A stretch of DNA of 64,000 nucleotides from Pseudomicrostroma phylloplanum (taxonomy: Eukaryota > Basidiomycota > Exobasidiomycetes > Microstromatales): positions 127,930 through 191,929 of the forward strand of contig BCHS01000014.1 of the NCBI GenBank assembly GCA_039545275.1. Direction: 5' to 3'. The notes beneath the pieces are model-generated. The model had not been told where the DNA came from, did not search any database, and worked only from the letters and a program-made list of their open reading frames with translations. Positions within the stretch are counted from its first letter, which is position 1. Each line of letters starts with the position of its first letter. This document shows positions 1-11,757 of this stretch, in pieces. The translations under genes were made by a program, and so were the position numbers.

Positions 1-1272
1 AGCATATGATCGGGCAAGCAGCGCTCTGCCACCCTGTGGAGCAGCGGCGATGATCTGTCTGGAGGTCGACAGCATGATGTGCTACAGTCGATCCAAACTT
101 GCAGCTGTGATATGGTGTGCAGCTGCTGTGAGACAGGCTACAAGAGTAGACTATCATCAGAAGAAGCTAGCAGGGGTGTGCCTGTGCACGCTTGGTCAGA
201 GCCATCTCCGGACCCCTCCACCCGGTGGCCCGGCGCGTTCCGTGGCCTGATTGTCTCTCGGCGATACAGTCACCAGCCGCTCCCTGAACCCGAACCATCG
301 GCCGAGTGCAGGACGTGTGACAAGTGGGCGGGGCTCATGGGCCCTGCCTCAGCCTCTTCTGTGTCGTGGCGCACCGATGATGAGGGCAGCTCAGCTGAGG
401 TTCACCGCCGCCATCGAGGCGGTCTTTGGTGGCTGAGCTCCAAATCTGGCACACATAGACGGCAGCAGGGGAGGAGAGGGCCAGGGAGATGCAAGGTAAC
501 ACCGACACGCGATGCGGGCTGGTAACCTTGGCCGTGGCTAGACCTGCTCGCCCAGTCCAGCCCTGCCCCGGCCATGTACCCGCCGATCTCCCCCCCCTTT
601 TCGCCTTGCAGCCAGATGGGAGTGGCTGGCTGGGTGGGTGGGTCGTCCCCAGCAGTGGCTCAATACAACAGCAGCAGAAGCAGCTGTGCTGACGCACCCT
701 AGGGGCCAACTCGCTCAATCCGCCTTCATCGACTTACCTCGCGTTCCCCTTCATCTGTACCATTCCCACGCCTCTTCGCTGGGACAGCTCGACAGACGCA
801 TCTTGCTGTCCAATTCTACAACGCGGTGTTGAGCACTAGCAGCCTTCGACCGCTTCCTCCTCCCTACCTCTTCCTCATTCACTTCTGTCCTTCTCATTCA
901 TCACTACCAGCAGCATCGTCTTGAGGTCTTTTCATTCCCAGACTGCAACAGGGCATCGTATCGCCTCCTAGTATCCACCTCTGCATCTACTGCTCCTACT
1001 ACCAGGCTTTCCTTTGGGGAAGCGCGCTCGTCGGCTTCACCTAGCCGGACCGGCAAGACCGACCCTCAGGTCGCAGGTGTTTGGTAGCGGCGCAGGTCCA
1101 GCCACCACGGTATTGCCCCATCAGAGAGCCTTTTGAAGTGGACACATAGATTCTTTTCCCGCGCCACTTTGCCAGCTCCTTCTGTCAGGCACGCTAGGGG
1201 CAGGCTTGATCGCATCGTCTCAGCCTTCGCCTTGCGGCACCAGAGAGGCTAAGCCCTGTACGGTCTGCCGAC
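1..1272. other. Upstream region of the phytochrome gene; no gene recognised
   Basis: Reading frames here are short, overlap one another on both strands and resemble no family I know. From about 720 to 1270 the plus strand becomes CT-rich, like the 5-prime leaders of other genes in this window, so this half is probably promoter and leader of the phytochrome gene that starts at 1273. The first 700 bases may hold the end of a neighbouring gene, but I cannot support one. Confidence 0.5.
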
Positions 1273-4200
1273 ATGCCTCCCTCAACAGGCAGCTCGGCGC
1301 TCCCCTCGGGGGCTTCATCTTCAGCACGGTCTGATGAACCAATGATGACCCCGCCAGAGTCTCCCTCACCGTCCTCCACGACGTTTGGGCGCGATGGCGG
1401 CCCGTCTCCGCCACCCGAGCAACCAGAATCACCCCGCAAGAACAGTACAACCAGCAACACCCAGGCCTTCATCTATCCGATTCGCAGTGCCGTAGCCGTC
1501 AAGCCTACTCTGAATCGGCAACACTCCAACGGATCGGCAGGTTCCTCGAGGTATGGGGGCAGCACAGCCGGGCCCAGCTCTCAAGCCGGAGGGTCTCAAA
1601 AGGCCATTTCGACTCCCTTGCAACGGCCAATTCCGAGTCGTACGCTGACAAAGTCGTCCTATGGCGGCCTACGGAGGCCGTCCAGCTCCGAGTCGAGCAA
1701 AAGCAAGAGCAATTTTCAGCATTCAGAGGAAGCCACAGAGATCTCGGCGCAGTCTGAGAGCGACGAAGTCATGCCCATCAACGGCGAGGACACAAAGGAT
1801 GTTCAGCCTCTGGACCAAAATGAGAAGGACCGCCTCGAGTCTATGACGCAGACAAGGTTCAAGCACGTTGCCACCGAAGAAGGGCACATGGTTTTGACCG
1901 GGAGAGATGGAGTTTTGATGCGTTGTGAAGACGAGGTGAGTAACATTGACGGTCTAGAGCGTCTGCCCTTGCATCGCTGACAAGCATGTCTCGAATTGCC
2001 CTCTCCTTTGTAGCCGATCCACATCCCTGGGGCCGTTCAGAATTTCGGGTGCATGGTGGTAGTGCGCGAGGCAGAAGATGGCTCCCTGGTTGTTCGTCAG
2101 GCGTCTGAGGTGAGTGGGCGCGCCGGTCAGCTCCCTGAAACGCATGCCGACCTGCTGTCTGACGCTGTGACTTCCCCCGTACCCTCAGAATACTGGTGAC
2201 ATACTTGGGCTATCACCGAGCTACCTCTTCTCGTTACCGACCTTTCTCGACTGCCTCGAGGAAGACCAGGCGGATGTCCTCTGGGATGCTCTCGAATCGT
2301 TGGACGATCGCGAAGATGAGCTGTTGGAGTCCGGACCACACGTCTTCCAGATCTCTGGCTTTGGTCAGCCTGGACCCGGCATCGGCAAAGCTCGAGCCAG
2401 GATGCACTGGCAGTGCTGGTGTGCCGCCCACCGATCGCTCAAAGGGGCCAACGCCGATAGCTCTCAGGGCCACATGACTATATTGGAGTTTGAGCCCATG
2501 CACGATACCAGGTTTCCTCTGATGACACAATCGGCACCCTCTAGTCCGGCTCAAGAGCGGACACAGGAAGAGGCAATGACTCCACCCGTGTCTGGAAAGT
2601 CACGATCCGGCTATACAGTCTTCACCGACGATAGCGAGAGCGGAGATTCAGTTGACACTAAGCTGAGTATGCAATTCAGCTCCTCTGCTACCATCAGAGG
2701 GGGACTCGATGGAATGCCGTACGTGCCTACGGTCGAGCAGCTGCGTGAATCCACTACGTCAACCTCAAAGCCGATCAAGGCCCTGTCTCGAATGCGTAGA
2801 AAGAACGGGGAACAGTCAGATAAGAGAGCACGACCGCGCAGGACTGGAGGAGCTGCCGGTCCAGGGCTAGGAGGTTCTCACACGGCAGGCGAGGATGCCA
2901 TGCTAGACATGTTCGGGATTCTAACACAGATCAACGAGCAATTCTCCGCCCAAGAGGACTTGCCATCATTCCTCAAGATGGTCGTCAGCGTCGTGAGAGA
3001 CTTGACCAATTTCAGCCGAGTCATGATCTACCAATTCGACGAACAATGGAACGGACAGGTGGTTTGCGAACTCGTAGATATCAACGACACCCACGACCTG
3101 TATAGGGGTCTCAACTTCCCTGCGACCGACATTCCGAAGCAAGCTCGCGATCTATATCGGATCAACAAGGTCCGTTTGCTCTACGATAGAGACCTTCCCT
3201 CTGCCCGCATGGTGTGCCGAGAGAAGATCGATCTTGATACCCCAGTGGACATGACGCATAGCTTCCTGAGAGCTATGAGTCCAATTCACGCCAAATACTT
3301 GGAGAACATGGGAGTGAGAGCGTCCATGAGCTGTTCCATCATGGCCTTCAACCAGCTGTGGGGTCTCATCTCCCTGCACACTTACGGCGCGCATGGCCGC
3401 AGAGTGTCTTTCCCCATGCGACAGCTCCTGAGATTGGTAAGCGAGTCAGTCTCGCACAACATCGAAAGGCTGAGTTACACCAAGCGACTCCAGTCGCGAA
3501 AGCTGATCAACACGCTGCCGACCTCCGGAGCGCCGAGCGGCTACATTTTGACCAAGGCGGAGGAGCTCCTCGACCTATTCGATGCCGATATTGGAGTCAT
3601 CGCAATTGGCAGTGAATGCAAAATTCTCGGCAGTGTCTCTGCAAGCCAGGAGGTACTTGCCCTCACTGAGTGGCTTCGCCTCAAGAAATTCAGCGGGATT
3701 GTGCACACGTCAAATACCGCAGAGGACTGGCCCGACATGGAGCTGCCAGAGGGCGTAGACTTGAGCAACTTGGCTGGTGTTCTGTGCATTCCGCTGTCAG
3801 AAGGGTCGAAGGACTTTATCGTGTTCATCCGTCGAGCGCAGACACGGACAGTCAGCTGGGCTGGAAAGCCTTTCAAGGAGGGCAAGGAGGCAAAAGCGAC
3901 CCTTGAGCCCAGGAAGTCGTTCAAGCTCTGGAACGAGACCGTTCATGGAACTTGTCGTGCTTGGAAGGACGAAGAGCTCGAGACTGCCTCGGTGCTGTGT
4001 CTTGTGTACGGCAAATTCATCTCCGTGTGGAGGAGCAGGGAGGCTGCGATGCAGTACAATCAGCTCAACCGTCTGCTCTTGTCCAACGCAAGTCACGAGG
4101 TCCGCACGCCCCTGCACCACCTCGTCTCGTATCTCGAAATGGCTCTCGATGGACCTCTCGACGCAGAGACGAGAGAGAACCTCACTCGTGGTCGCATTGC

Positions 4201-5902
4201 CAGCAAATCGCTCCTCTTCACCATCAACGACTTGTTGGACATTTCGAGAGCTGAACAAGGCAAGCAGCTCTTTTTGCAAGAGCCTTTCGATCTTGCGGAA
4301 AGCGTGCGAGAAGCCGTTGAGATGCACGAGTGGGAAGCAAAACGTCGCAAGATCAGCTTCAAGGTCGTCACCAAGCCATCCTCTTGCGTCATTCTCGGTG
4401 ACAAGAATCGTCTTCGCCAGGTCATCGTGAACACGACGTCGAATTCATTACGACACACGCCCGAGGGCGGCAGCATTTACATTGAGATGCTACGTCGCAA
4501 AAAGGACAAAGCTATTTTGCAGCTCCCCGAAGACTGTGACGTCGAGATGGAGTTGTCCATTTCAGACACAGGCTCTGGTATACCACGGGAGAAGCTAGAA
4601 GCCATCTTCCGCGAATTTGAGCAGGTTGAATCTGTGGTTCCATCGGACGACACTCTGGGCGGCCGTAGAGGCTCTGATAATTTCGAAGAGTCGCTTCTCC
4701 TCGGTCCGGAAGGGCCTCCTCTGGACAAGGCCCCTTCTTCCAGTGGTCTAGGTGTCGGTCTAGCCGTGGTTGCTCGGATCGTCCGCAATCTTCAGGGCCA
4801 GTTGCGAGTCGACTCTACTGTTGGAGTTGGTTCACGCTTCACCTACCTCATTCCTTTCAAGCAGTCGGAACTGACTGAGGTGACCTCAGCCTCCTCGACC
4901 TTTGACGACCTTGCCAGCAAGCAGCGTATGACTCGCAGTGCCAGCCAAGGTACCTTGGACACGGGCAGCTCCGGCGGCAATAGCGAGCTTGAATCCCTCG
5001 TGGAAGCGATCGGAGCTCCCTCGCGGACTGCAAGTGAGAGGGGTGCTCTTCTCGCCAGAGGCAGTCGAGGCGCTGGCCCTCGTGGCGCATCCGCTCTAGG
5101 TCCTACCCGTCACGATCATGAAGGATATGTGGAAGTGTCGGGGTCAAGGATCCCTCTGCGTCCCACCAAGGTTGATGCTCACTCTATGGATACGGGTAGC
5201 AACTATAGCGGTGACAACGGCAGTACCTTGGCGCACGTGAGAAGTCCTTCTGTCGGCAGTGTCACGAGCGAGAGCCATCTCAGTGCCACCTTCACCGCCA
5301 GTGATGCTGGCAGCGGCGGCTCATGTAGACCTAGCGCGCCCAGTGTGCGTCGAAGTCAAAACAAGACGACGGCTTCTATACGGGAGAAAGTCGGTCCCCT
5401 GCGCGTCCTGGTAGTCGAAGACGATCCCATCAATCGCATGATCCTCAAGAAGCGGCTGGGCATTGATGGACACACGGTTCTCCAAGCTATGAATGGAGAG
5501 GAAGGGGTCCACAAGTTCGAAACACAGACCAAGGACATCGACCTCATCCTGATGGATCTCCAGATGCCCATCTGCAATGGCCAGGACGCCTGCAAGCGCA
5601 TCAGGAGCATTGAAGCACAACGAAGTCAGGCAGGCAAAACGCCGGATCTGCCTGCCATTCAGCAAATGAACGGCCGCATCCCCATCTTTGCGGTGTCTGC
5701 CACGCTCACTCCCACTATGAGAGAGGAGATGACGCAGATTGGTATGGATGGATGGATCTTGAAGCCGGTAGACTTCAGTCGGCTTGCTATTCTGCTCAAG
5801 GGTACCCGCGACGTTGCCATGAGGCGACAGGAGCTGTGGACGCCTGGCAAGGATTGGGAGAAGGGTGGCTGGCTGTGCCCGCCCCCTGCAAACTCCGAGT
5901 GA
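1273..5902 (+). CDS. phy1: Fungal phytochrome: red/far-red photoreceptor hybrid histidine kinase
   Basis: Three exons, 1273-1935, 2014-2109 and 2189-5902, join in phase to about 1490 residues. The first 217 residues are Ser-rich. Cys218 then sits just before PIHIPGAVQNFG, the place of the biliverdin-binding cysteine in bacterial and fungal phytochromes. The PAS domain follows, then GAF (about 491-680) with the motif FPATDIPKQARDLY and the conserved His in SPIHAKYLENMG. The PHY domain carries the tongue motif EPRKSFKLW. The kinase has the H box SHEVRTPLHHL (His889), an N box, DTGSGIP and GLGVGLAVV. The C-terminal receiver (about 1325-1450) has the phospho-acceptor Asp1376 in ILMDLQMP and Lys in ILKPVD. 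All key residues are present, so light-regulated phosphorelay is expected. Only the 96-base middle exon links the chromophore cysteine to the rest of PAS, which supports the splicing. Family assignment is firm; physiological output is inference. Confidence 0.95.
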
Positions 5903-6981
5903 AAGCAGCCCGCGGACGCTTCACGAAGGCCTAGCGTCTAACAGCGTCACGAGGAGCCGCCGATGTTCCCGCCCGAGCTTCAGTCGGTGCAGGGGCTATT
6001 TAATACGTCTTTTGAAACGCCCTCCTTTACCTTCTTCATGCTTTCTTGCATTGTGCTTGTACCCGACGCCTTTTGGCCTCGTCGCCCCCACATCTCTGCA
6101 CACATGCTCTCTCGGACGGCAACGTTATCATCTCGATGGATCCTTCCCCTTCTTTGCTTCTTCTCTCCCTATCTCTTGGCTCTTTCATGTATTCTGCTTG
6201 CTGCCCGACCTACAATTCGGATTCCCGCATATTCGTCTAATGCATTGCAATCTGACCCCCCCGATGTCACCTCCACGCGTTTCCCCTGTCGTGAACCTGC
6301 GAATGAAGGCCTGCCTGGTGTAATGGCCAAGACAAAAAGACGGAGAGGGGTCCGATGCGGAGCAAGCAAAGGAAGCGGAGTGGATGGCAAGCGTCAAGGT
6401 TGAAGGCGGCACTAGAGGAGGACAAGGCCTGCGAGTGATGCCGCCGGCGACGTGATCGAGTCCAAAATCCTTGCTCTCCTCCAGCGCCTCCACCACGTGG
6501 CTCCGGCAACTTTACCTCTCCACACACGTCCGGTCTTGGCAATTCGACATTCTGTCCCTTTGCCGTCGTCCTTGACCGCATCACCGCTCAGCCTCATCGT
6601 CAGTCGGCTACCAGCCACCCATCCATCCCGCTCATATCGGGCCCACACGGCGGGACGGCACCTTCGAGTCGGAGGAAGCTCTCTTGCCGTGGCTTGCCTT
6701 GCTCCGTCATCGCATGGCATAATGCCAAGAGATCCGGAGACGTTGGCAGCACGTCGTACACACGCCAAGGCGGCTGACGGCAGGAAGCAGGGGGCAGAGA
6801 GGGACCATGTGCCGCACCTCGTCCGGGGGTGGCAAGATGAGAGATAGGCAATCGGGGTAACGCCGATGGTCCGAATGAAGAGTAATCAGAAGTCTCGCAA
6901 GAGATATAAGATAGCAGTCTTCTCGGCAGAATCGCCTTCTTGTTCCCCCTCCTCTCTGTACAAGTCAGATATACCATTGGA

Positions 6982-7145
6982 CCCCCCCCCCCCCCCAACA
7001 TTCCCTCACCCCTATCCATTCTCATTCCCCCCCCCCCCCCTGCAAGGCGGCGTACCATACTTCAAACGCAGAGCCCCCCCCCCCCCNNNNNNNNNNNNNN
7101 NNNNNNNNNNNNNNNNNNNNNNNNNNNNNNNNNNNNCCCCCCCCC
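6982..7145. repeat. Cluster of poly-C tracts flanking the assembly gap
   Basis: Runs of 15 C (6982-6996), 14 C (7027-7040), at least 13 C (7074-7086, running into the gap) and 9 C (7137-7145, leaving the gap) lie 50 to 210 bases before the ATPase start codon. The opposite strand is poly-G and could form G-quadruplex structures. The true length of the last tract is unknown because the gap interrupts it. Confidence 0.9.
7087..7136. other. Assembly gap of 50 N
   Basis: Exactly 50 N, with C on both sides. The round length suggests a placeholder rather than a measured size. It lies in the 5-prime leader or promoter of the ENA ATPase, not in coding sequence. Confidence 0.99.
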
Positions 7146-7194
7146 TTGACGCTCACTCGAACACTTACCCCCTAGACTTGAAGAGAGTCACCAG

Positions 7195-10100
7195 ATGGCT
7201 CTCCCTTCACGAAGCCAGACCATGACTGGAAGCTCCGATGCCACCAAGGTGGCTACCAGGCGCAATTCGGAGGACCGCAAGGCCCCCGTGAAGAGCCCAC
7301 TGAGCGAGGACGGCGTTGGTCCCTCCTCTCCTACATCCCAGACCCCGTCAGAAGGGCGGGATGAGGACATCACGATGGAAGAGGCACTAAGAGCACCTCA
7401 TCTCTATCACTTCCGGACAGTCCTAAAGGCCCTCGCTACAGACGAAGAGGCTGGACTGCACGACTCGGACGTCAAGAAAAGACACGTGAGTATAGCTGGG
7501 TTAAAGTCATGCAGCTGCAGTGTCAGCAAGACTGACTTTTAGTCACCCCACTTTCCCCTGTCCTTCAGACTGACTACGGCAGCAATGAGCTCGAAAGCGC
7601 AGGCAGCGCATCTCTCACAACCATCATCATTCGACAAGTAGCCAACGCCATGACTTTCTGTCTGATCCTGGCCATGGCCGTCTCATTCGGTATCCAAACG
7701 TGGATCGAGGGCGGAGTCCTGGCAGCGATCATCATACTCAATGTTTCCATCGGTACATGGCAAGAGTACTCTGCCGAGCAGACGATGGATTCGCTACGCA
7801 ATTTGGCTTCGCCCACAGCCCGCGTCATTCGTGGAGGATCTGCTTCCACCATCAGCGCCAACGAGGTGACCATCGGCGATCTCCTTGAGCTCAACGTCGG
7901 CTCGGCAGTACCTGCCGACGTGAGGCTCATTGAGACTCGCGACTTTGAGACCGACGAGGCTCTCTTGACTGGTGAGAGTCAACCGATCATGAAGAATGCT
8001 TCCCTCAGCTACGGCAAGGAGGGCAGCGAGGAACCTGAGATCAGTGTCGGAGACCGGCTCAACCTCGCATACAGCTCGTCCAATGTTACAAAGGGTCGAG
8101 CTCTTGGCGTCGTCGTGGCCATTGGTATGAACACTGAAGTCGGAAAAGTAGCCGAAGCTCTACGCGGAGCCGGTAAAGGCCGCAAGATTCGAGAGGTGAA
8201 GCGCAATGCGCATGGCAAGGCCGGACCTCACCGATATGCACAAGCCGGTGTCCTCACCATGTGGGACCATCTAGCAAACTTCCTTGGTCTTACCAGGGGG
8301 ACACCGCTGCAGCGACAGCTGTCCTGGCTCGCTGTCCTGCTCCTCCTTTGCGCCGTCCTCTTCACAATCATCGTCTTCCTTGCGAACCTCGGCGCTTCGG
8401 TGAGCCCATGGGGCTCCGCTGAAGTCGCAATCTACGGTGTGGCGACTGGCGTTTCCATCATCCCCGCCTCCCTTACTGCCGTCCTGATCATCTGTCTCTC
8501 GACTGGATCGCGGGCCATGGCCAAGAGGAACGTCATCGTCCGAAAGCTCGAGTCGCTGGAGGCTCTAGGCTCCATCACCGACATCTGCTCCGACAAGACG
8601 GGTACTCTGACTCAGGGACGAATGGTCCTGCGACGAGCTTGGGTGCCTGGAAGTGGCAACTACGAGGTCGAGGAGACGAGCGAGGCCTTCAACCCTACCC
8701 TGGGCAAGGTCGAGCGAGTCAGTGGTGAAAAGAGAGAGGAAGTCACCACCGATGACCAGAGAGCCGACAAGGTCTCTTCGGACGCAAATTTTGTACCGTT
8801 CCTGACCGTTGCTTCTCTCTGCAACCTTGCCAGCGTCTACTACGACGGCGAGAAGAGGGAGTGGACTGCCCACGGTGACCCCACCGAGTGCGCGATCCAG
8901 ACCTTTGCGTGCAGGTTCGGCTACTCTCGTCAAGTCCTCGCCAAGAAAGGCGCAGAGTCGCCTCGTTGGAGACAGATCTGCGAGATGCCCTTTTCCTCCG
9001 ACCTGAAGAGGATGGCAGTTGTGTTCAAGAACAACGAAGACGGCGACGGCAAGACGCACGGATTCATGAAGGGAGCCGTCGAGAAGGTGCTCGACTGCTG
9101 CAAGGACATCACGACTGGCGAGGGTGTCGAGACAAAGTCAAAGGAGCTGGTCGACGAGATCCTACAGAAGATGGAGGAGATTGCCTCGCAAGGTCTGCGT
9201 GTGCTCGCCCTGGCCCGCCGAGACCTCTCTGACGATGAAGCTGCTCTCGGTGATGAGATCGAGCGAGCTGATCTGGAGCACAACATGACTTTCCTAGGCC
9301 TGGTCGGTCTGTATGACCCTCCTCGCCCAGAGTCTGCCGGCGCCGTTCAACTCTGTCGCGATGCCGGAATCGCAGTACACATGCTCACTGGTGACCACCT
9401 TGCTACGGCTGCAGCTATTGCAAAGCAGATCGGCATCGTCCCCAAGGACGATGGCATGCTCAGCAAGAAGACGGCAGACTGCCTCGTCATGAGCGCTTCG
9501 ACTTTCGACAAGCTGAGCGAGTCGGAGATCGATGCCATGCCTGTTCTGCCAGCAGTCATTGCTCGCTGCACGCCGCAGACCAAGGTCTCGATGATTCAAG
9601 CCATTCACCGACGCAACCGCCTCACTGCCATGACTGGAGACGGTGTCAACGACGCTCCCGCCCTCAAGATGGGTGACATCGGTATTGCCATGGGCCAAGC
9701 CGGTTCCGACGTCGCAAAAGATGCTTCTGACCTGACGCTCAGTGACGACAACTTTGCCAGCATCACAAATGCCATCTCAGAGGGTCGACGTCTTGCGGAC
9801 AACATCCAGGCCTTTGTCCTGCACTTGCTCTGCCAGAACATCTGCCAGGCCTGTGTCCTCCTCATCGGTCTCGTCTTCAAGGACGCAAGTGGGCTTTCCG
9901 TCTTTCCCTTGAGCTCCCTCGAAGTCTTGTGGGTGATTATCGTCACATCCTCTGCTCCTGCCATGGCTCTGGGAATGCAAAAGGCACGTCTCAACACTAT
10001 GAGCCGACCCCCTGCCGACCTAAAGCGAGGAATCTTCACAAACGTCTTCTTCGTCGACCTGATCGTGTACGGAGTCATCATGGCCGCCCTTTGTCTGGGC

Positions 10101-10607
10101 ACCTTCCTCATTTGCCAATTCGCCTTTGGTGATGCCAACTTTGGAATGGACTGCAACGCCGGTTACAACCCCTCCTGCCAGACCGTCTTCCAGTCTCGAG
10201 CCGCCACCTTCTGCGTCATGGTGAACCTGTCCCTGCTGCTAGCCTGGCAGCTCGTCGACGGCGAGGCTTCCTTCTTCAATGGTGTGGCGCAGGGCCATTG
10301 GTATTCTCGCTGGTGGTACGGGACCTGGGGCAGGAACAAGTCCCTCTTCCTCATCATCACCATCGGAATCGCCCTCGAGTTCCCACTGGTCTTCATCCCT
10401 GGACTCAGGGATGTGGTCTTCCTACACACCTACCTCGACTGGCAGTGGGCCGTCGTCATCGTCGCCACTATCCTCTTCTTTGCTAGCGCAGAGGGGTACA
10501 AGTGGATCAAGAGGATCTACTACCGCAGGAGGGCAAAGAACACAAAGACGGATGAGGTCACGCTGCAGCTGGACGAGGCGGCTGGCGCTGAGAAGTCAAA
10601 TGCTTGA
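7195..10607 (+). CDS. ENA1: ENA-type Na+/K+-exporting P-type ATPase (type IID)
   Basis: Two exons, 7195-7485 and 7569-10607, joined in phase 0 give about 1109 residues. The join restores the motif TDYGSNEL typical of the N-terminal cation ATPase domain. Further P-type landmarks follow in order: TGES of the actuator domain, DKTGTLT with the phosphorylated Asp near residue 439, a nucleotide-binding domain, then TGDGVNDAP and the C-terminal membrane segments. The sequence after the phosphorylation site (TQGRMVLRRAWVPG) and the overall length fit fungal ENA pumps, which extrude Na+ or K+ at the plasma membrane under salt or alkaline stress, rather than PMA1 H+ pumps or SERCA. The leader before the start codon is rich in poly-C. 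In yeasts ENA genes are targets of the Rim101/Pal pathway, and a PalI/Rim9 gene lies at 49117. Regulation here is inference. Confidence 0.93.
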
Positions 10608-10978
10608 ATTGAGGTCTTCTCTGCTGCTTTCTGCGCAAGGAGGGAGCTCTTGTTCTCTCAGATAGACGTTGTTTTCATGTACCATTGAGCACTATACATT
10701 AAGCATATCGAATTCTTTTCCATCGACGTCGTTCTGTGATCGTCTGATCGCCCATTCCTTCGCCCGCGAGAGTGTGATTGAAGTATACATTGGCAGAAAG
10801 GGAGTCGTTCAGAGCGCTTACTTGGCGAAATGGGCAGTAGAAGTACAGATGGAGAAGTGTGCGAGGGCCGTCCTGGGGTCTCCGGCCCGAGACACAAGGG
10901 TGAGATCGAGGGAGGTCCGAGGAGGAGGAGCTTGCTTTTGCTTCTTGGTTTGCGAGCAAGGTCAGTACTTGCCATCCA
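10608..10978. other. Convergent 3-prime region between ENA ATPase and COX23
   Basis: This holds the 3-prime ends of two genes that point at each other. The AT-richer stretch at about 10660-10740 probably contains the ATPase polyadenylation region. No gene is seen. Confidence 0.5.
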
Positions 10979-11442
10979 TCAGTCCCAGGCGCCTTGCCTC
11001 CCGGCGGCTCGATCATGCCGCCTTTGCAACACCCATCTCTTCTTGCATTCGCGGCTGTTCAAAGGACAGAGGGAAGCCAGAGCCAAGGTCAGAACCTCGA
11101 GCTTTCACTCGTACGGAGGTCCCCCCCCCCCCCCCCCCCTCTCCCTCTGCGCCCTCCTTCCTTGACTCACTACTCCTCAAATGCCTCTGTACACTTTCCC
11201 CTATCGTACGAGTTGCTCTCCATGCACTTCATGCTCGCCTTGGCAGCGTGAGCGCAGGGGTCTGAGAACTTCGAAGGGGCCTTGCCTGGCATGACCGAGA
11301 TCCAGTCCTTGGGCTTAGAGTTGTCCTGCTCATCCTGCTGCTGCTGTTGTCGTTGCTGTTGTCGTGGTGGCGGTGATGAAGTCAGAGGTGATGTCGGAGC
11401 CTCGGAAGAGGATGCTGACGAGGATGAAGAGAAGAGACCCAT
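10979..11442 (-). CDS. COX23: Cox23-like twin CX9C protein of the mitochondrial intermembrane space
   Basis: Two exons on the minus strand, 11442-11171 and 11054-10979, give about 115 residues. Splicing at TA|GTGAGT and GAACAG|C joins phase 2 to one base and restores FEEYRECKKRW. The product then carries two CX9C motifs: Cys-AHAAKASMK-Cys, and a second Cys-x9-Cys that is split by the intron. The motif DPCAHAAKASMKC with YDRGKC matches Cox23/CHCHD7, a Mia40-imported factor needed for cytochrome c oxidase assembly. The N-terminal part is Ser, Pro and Gln rich. The start at 11442 (MGLFSSSSSA) is chosen as the last Met before the low-complexity stretch. An in-frame Met at 11625 would add 61 residues of unlikely composition. 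The intron (116 bases) contains a run of 19 G on the coding strand. Confidence 0.85.
11121..11139. repeat. 19-base poly-C/poly-G run inside the COX23 intron
   Basis: A perfect run of 19 C on the plus strand is read as poly-G in the COX23 pre-mRNA, between donor and acceptor. Confidence 0.95.
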
Positions 11443-11757
11443 GCTGAATGCTACCACGGATGAGGGAGGGGAGACGTCGTCGCTCGCAGTCGTCAGTGGC
11501 GAGGTCAGTCCTTGGTCAAGGCCCCGAAGGCAGCAGCGCCAAGACGGAGCGGAAGCGGAGACGAGACGAGTGCAGGCAGTGGCCGGCCGCCTCGCACGGA
11601 CTGACTGACCCGAGGCACCGGACAATACTGAGACCCTTGGTTCCCCCCTTTGTCCCTCGAGTCACACCTCACCTCGTCGTATAAGACGTGGACCACCAGT
11701 GCTGGCATCTCTTCCCACTGTTCTGGTCGGTACACACCCAACGAGGCAGCATACACC
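11443..11757. promoter_or_regulatory. Divergent promoter between COX23 and the prenylcysteine lyase gene
   Basis: The 315 bases separate two start codons that point away from each other, so both promoters must lie here or overlap the first exons. A TATAAG element at 11680-11685 lies 73 bases before the ATG at 11758 and is a candidate TATA box for the plus-strand gene. Confidence 0.5.

Larger units (their letters stand above)
5903..7194. other. Intergenic region between phytochrome and ENA ATPase genes
   Basis: This stretch holds the 3-prime region of the phytochrome gene and the leader and promoter of the ATPase. No convincing gene is seen. A TATAAG-like element lies near 6905. The last 210 bases hold several poly-C tracts and the assembly gap. 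Reading frames here are low-complexity Pro or Gly runs produced by those tracts. Confidence 0.6.

Noticed and set aside
3777..4430. Second plus-strand frame inside the phytochrome gene
   Set aside because: It overlaps the well-supported kinase region and has shadow composition.
6600..7058. Minus-strand frame with Gly runs upstream of the ATPase
   Set aside because: Composition comes from the poly-C tracts; no family resemblance.
6866..7225. Plus-strand frame spanning the N gap with proline runs
   Set aside because: It exists only because poly-C codes for proline and N is undefined; it lies in the leader of the ATPase.
11443..11625. N-terminal extension of COX23 starting at 11625
   Set aside because: Cys/Arg/Ser-rich residues unlike the family, and it would fill most of the divergent promoter.
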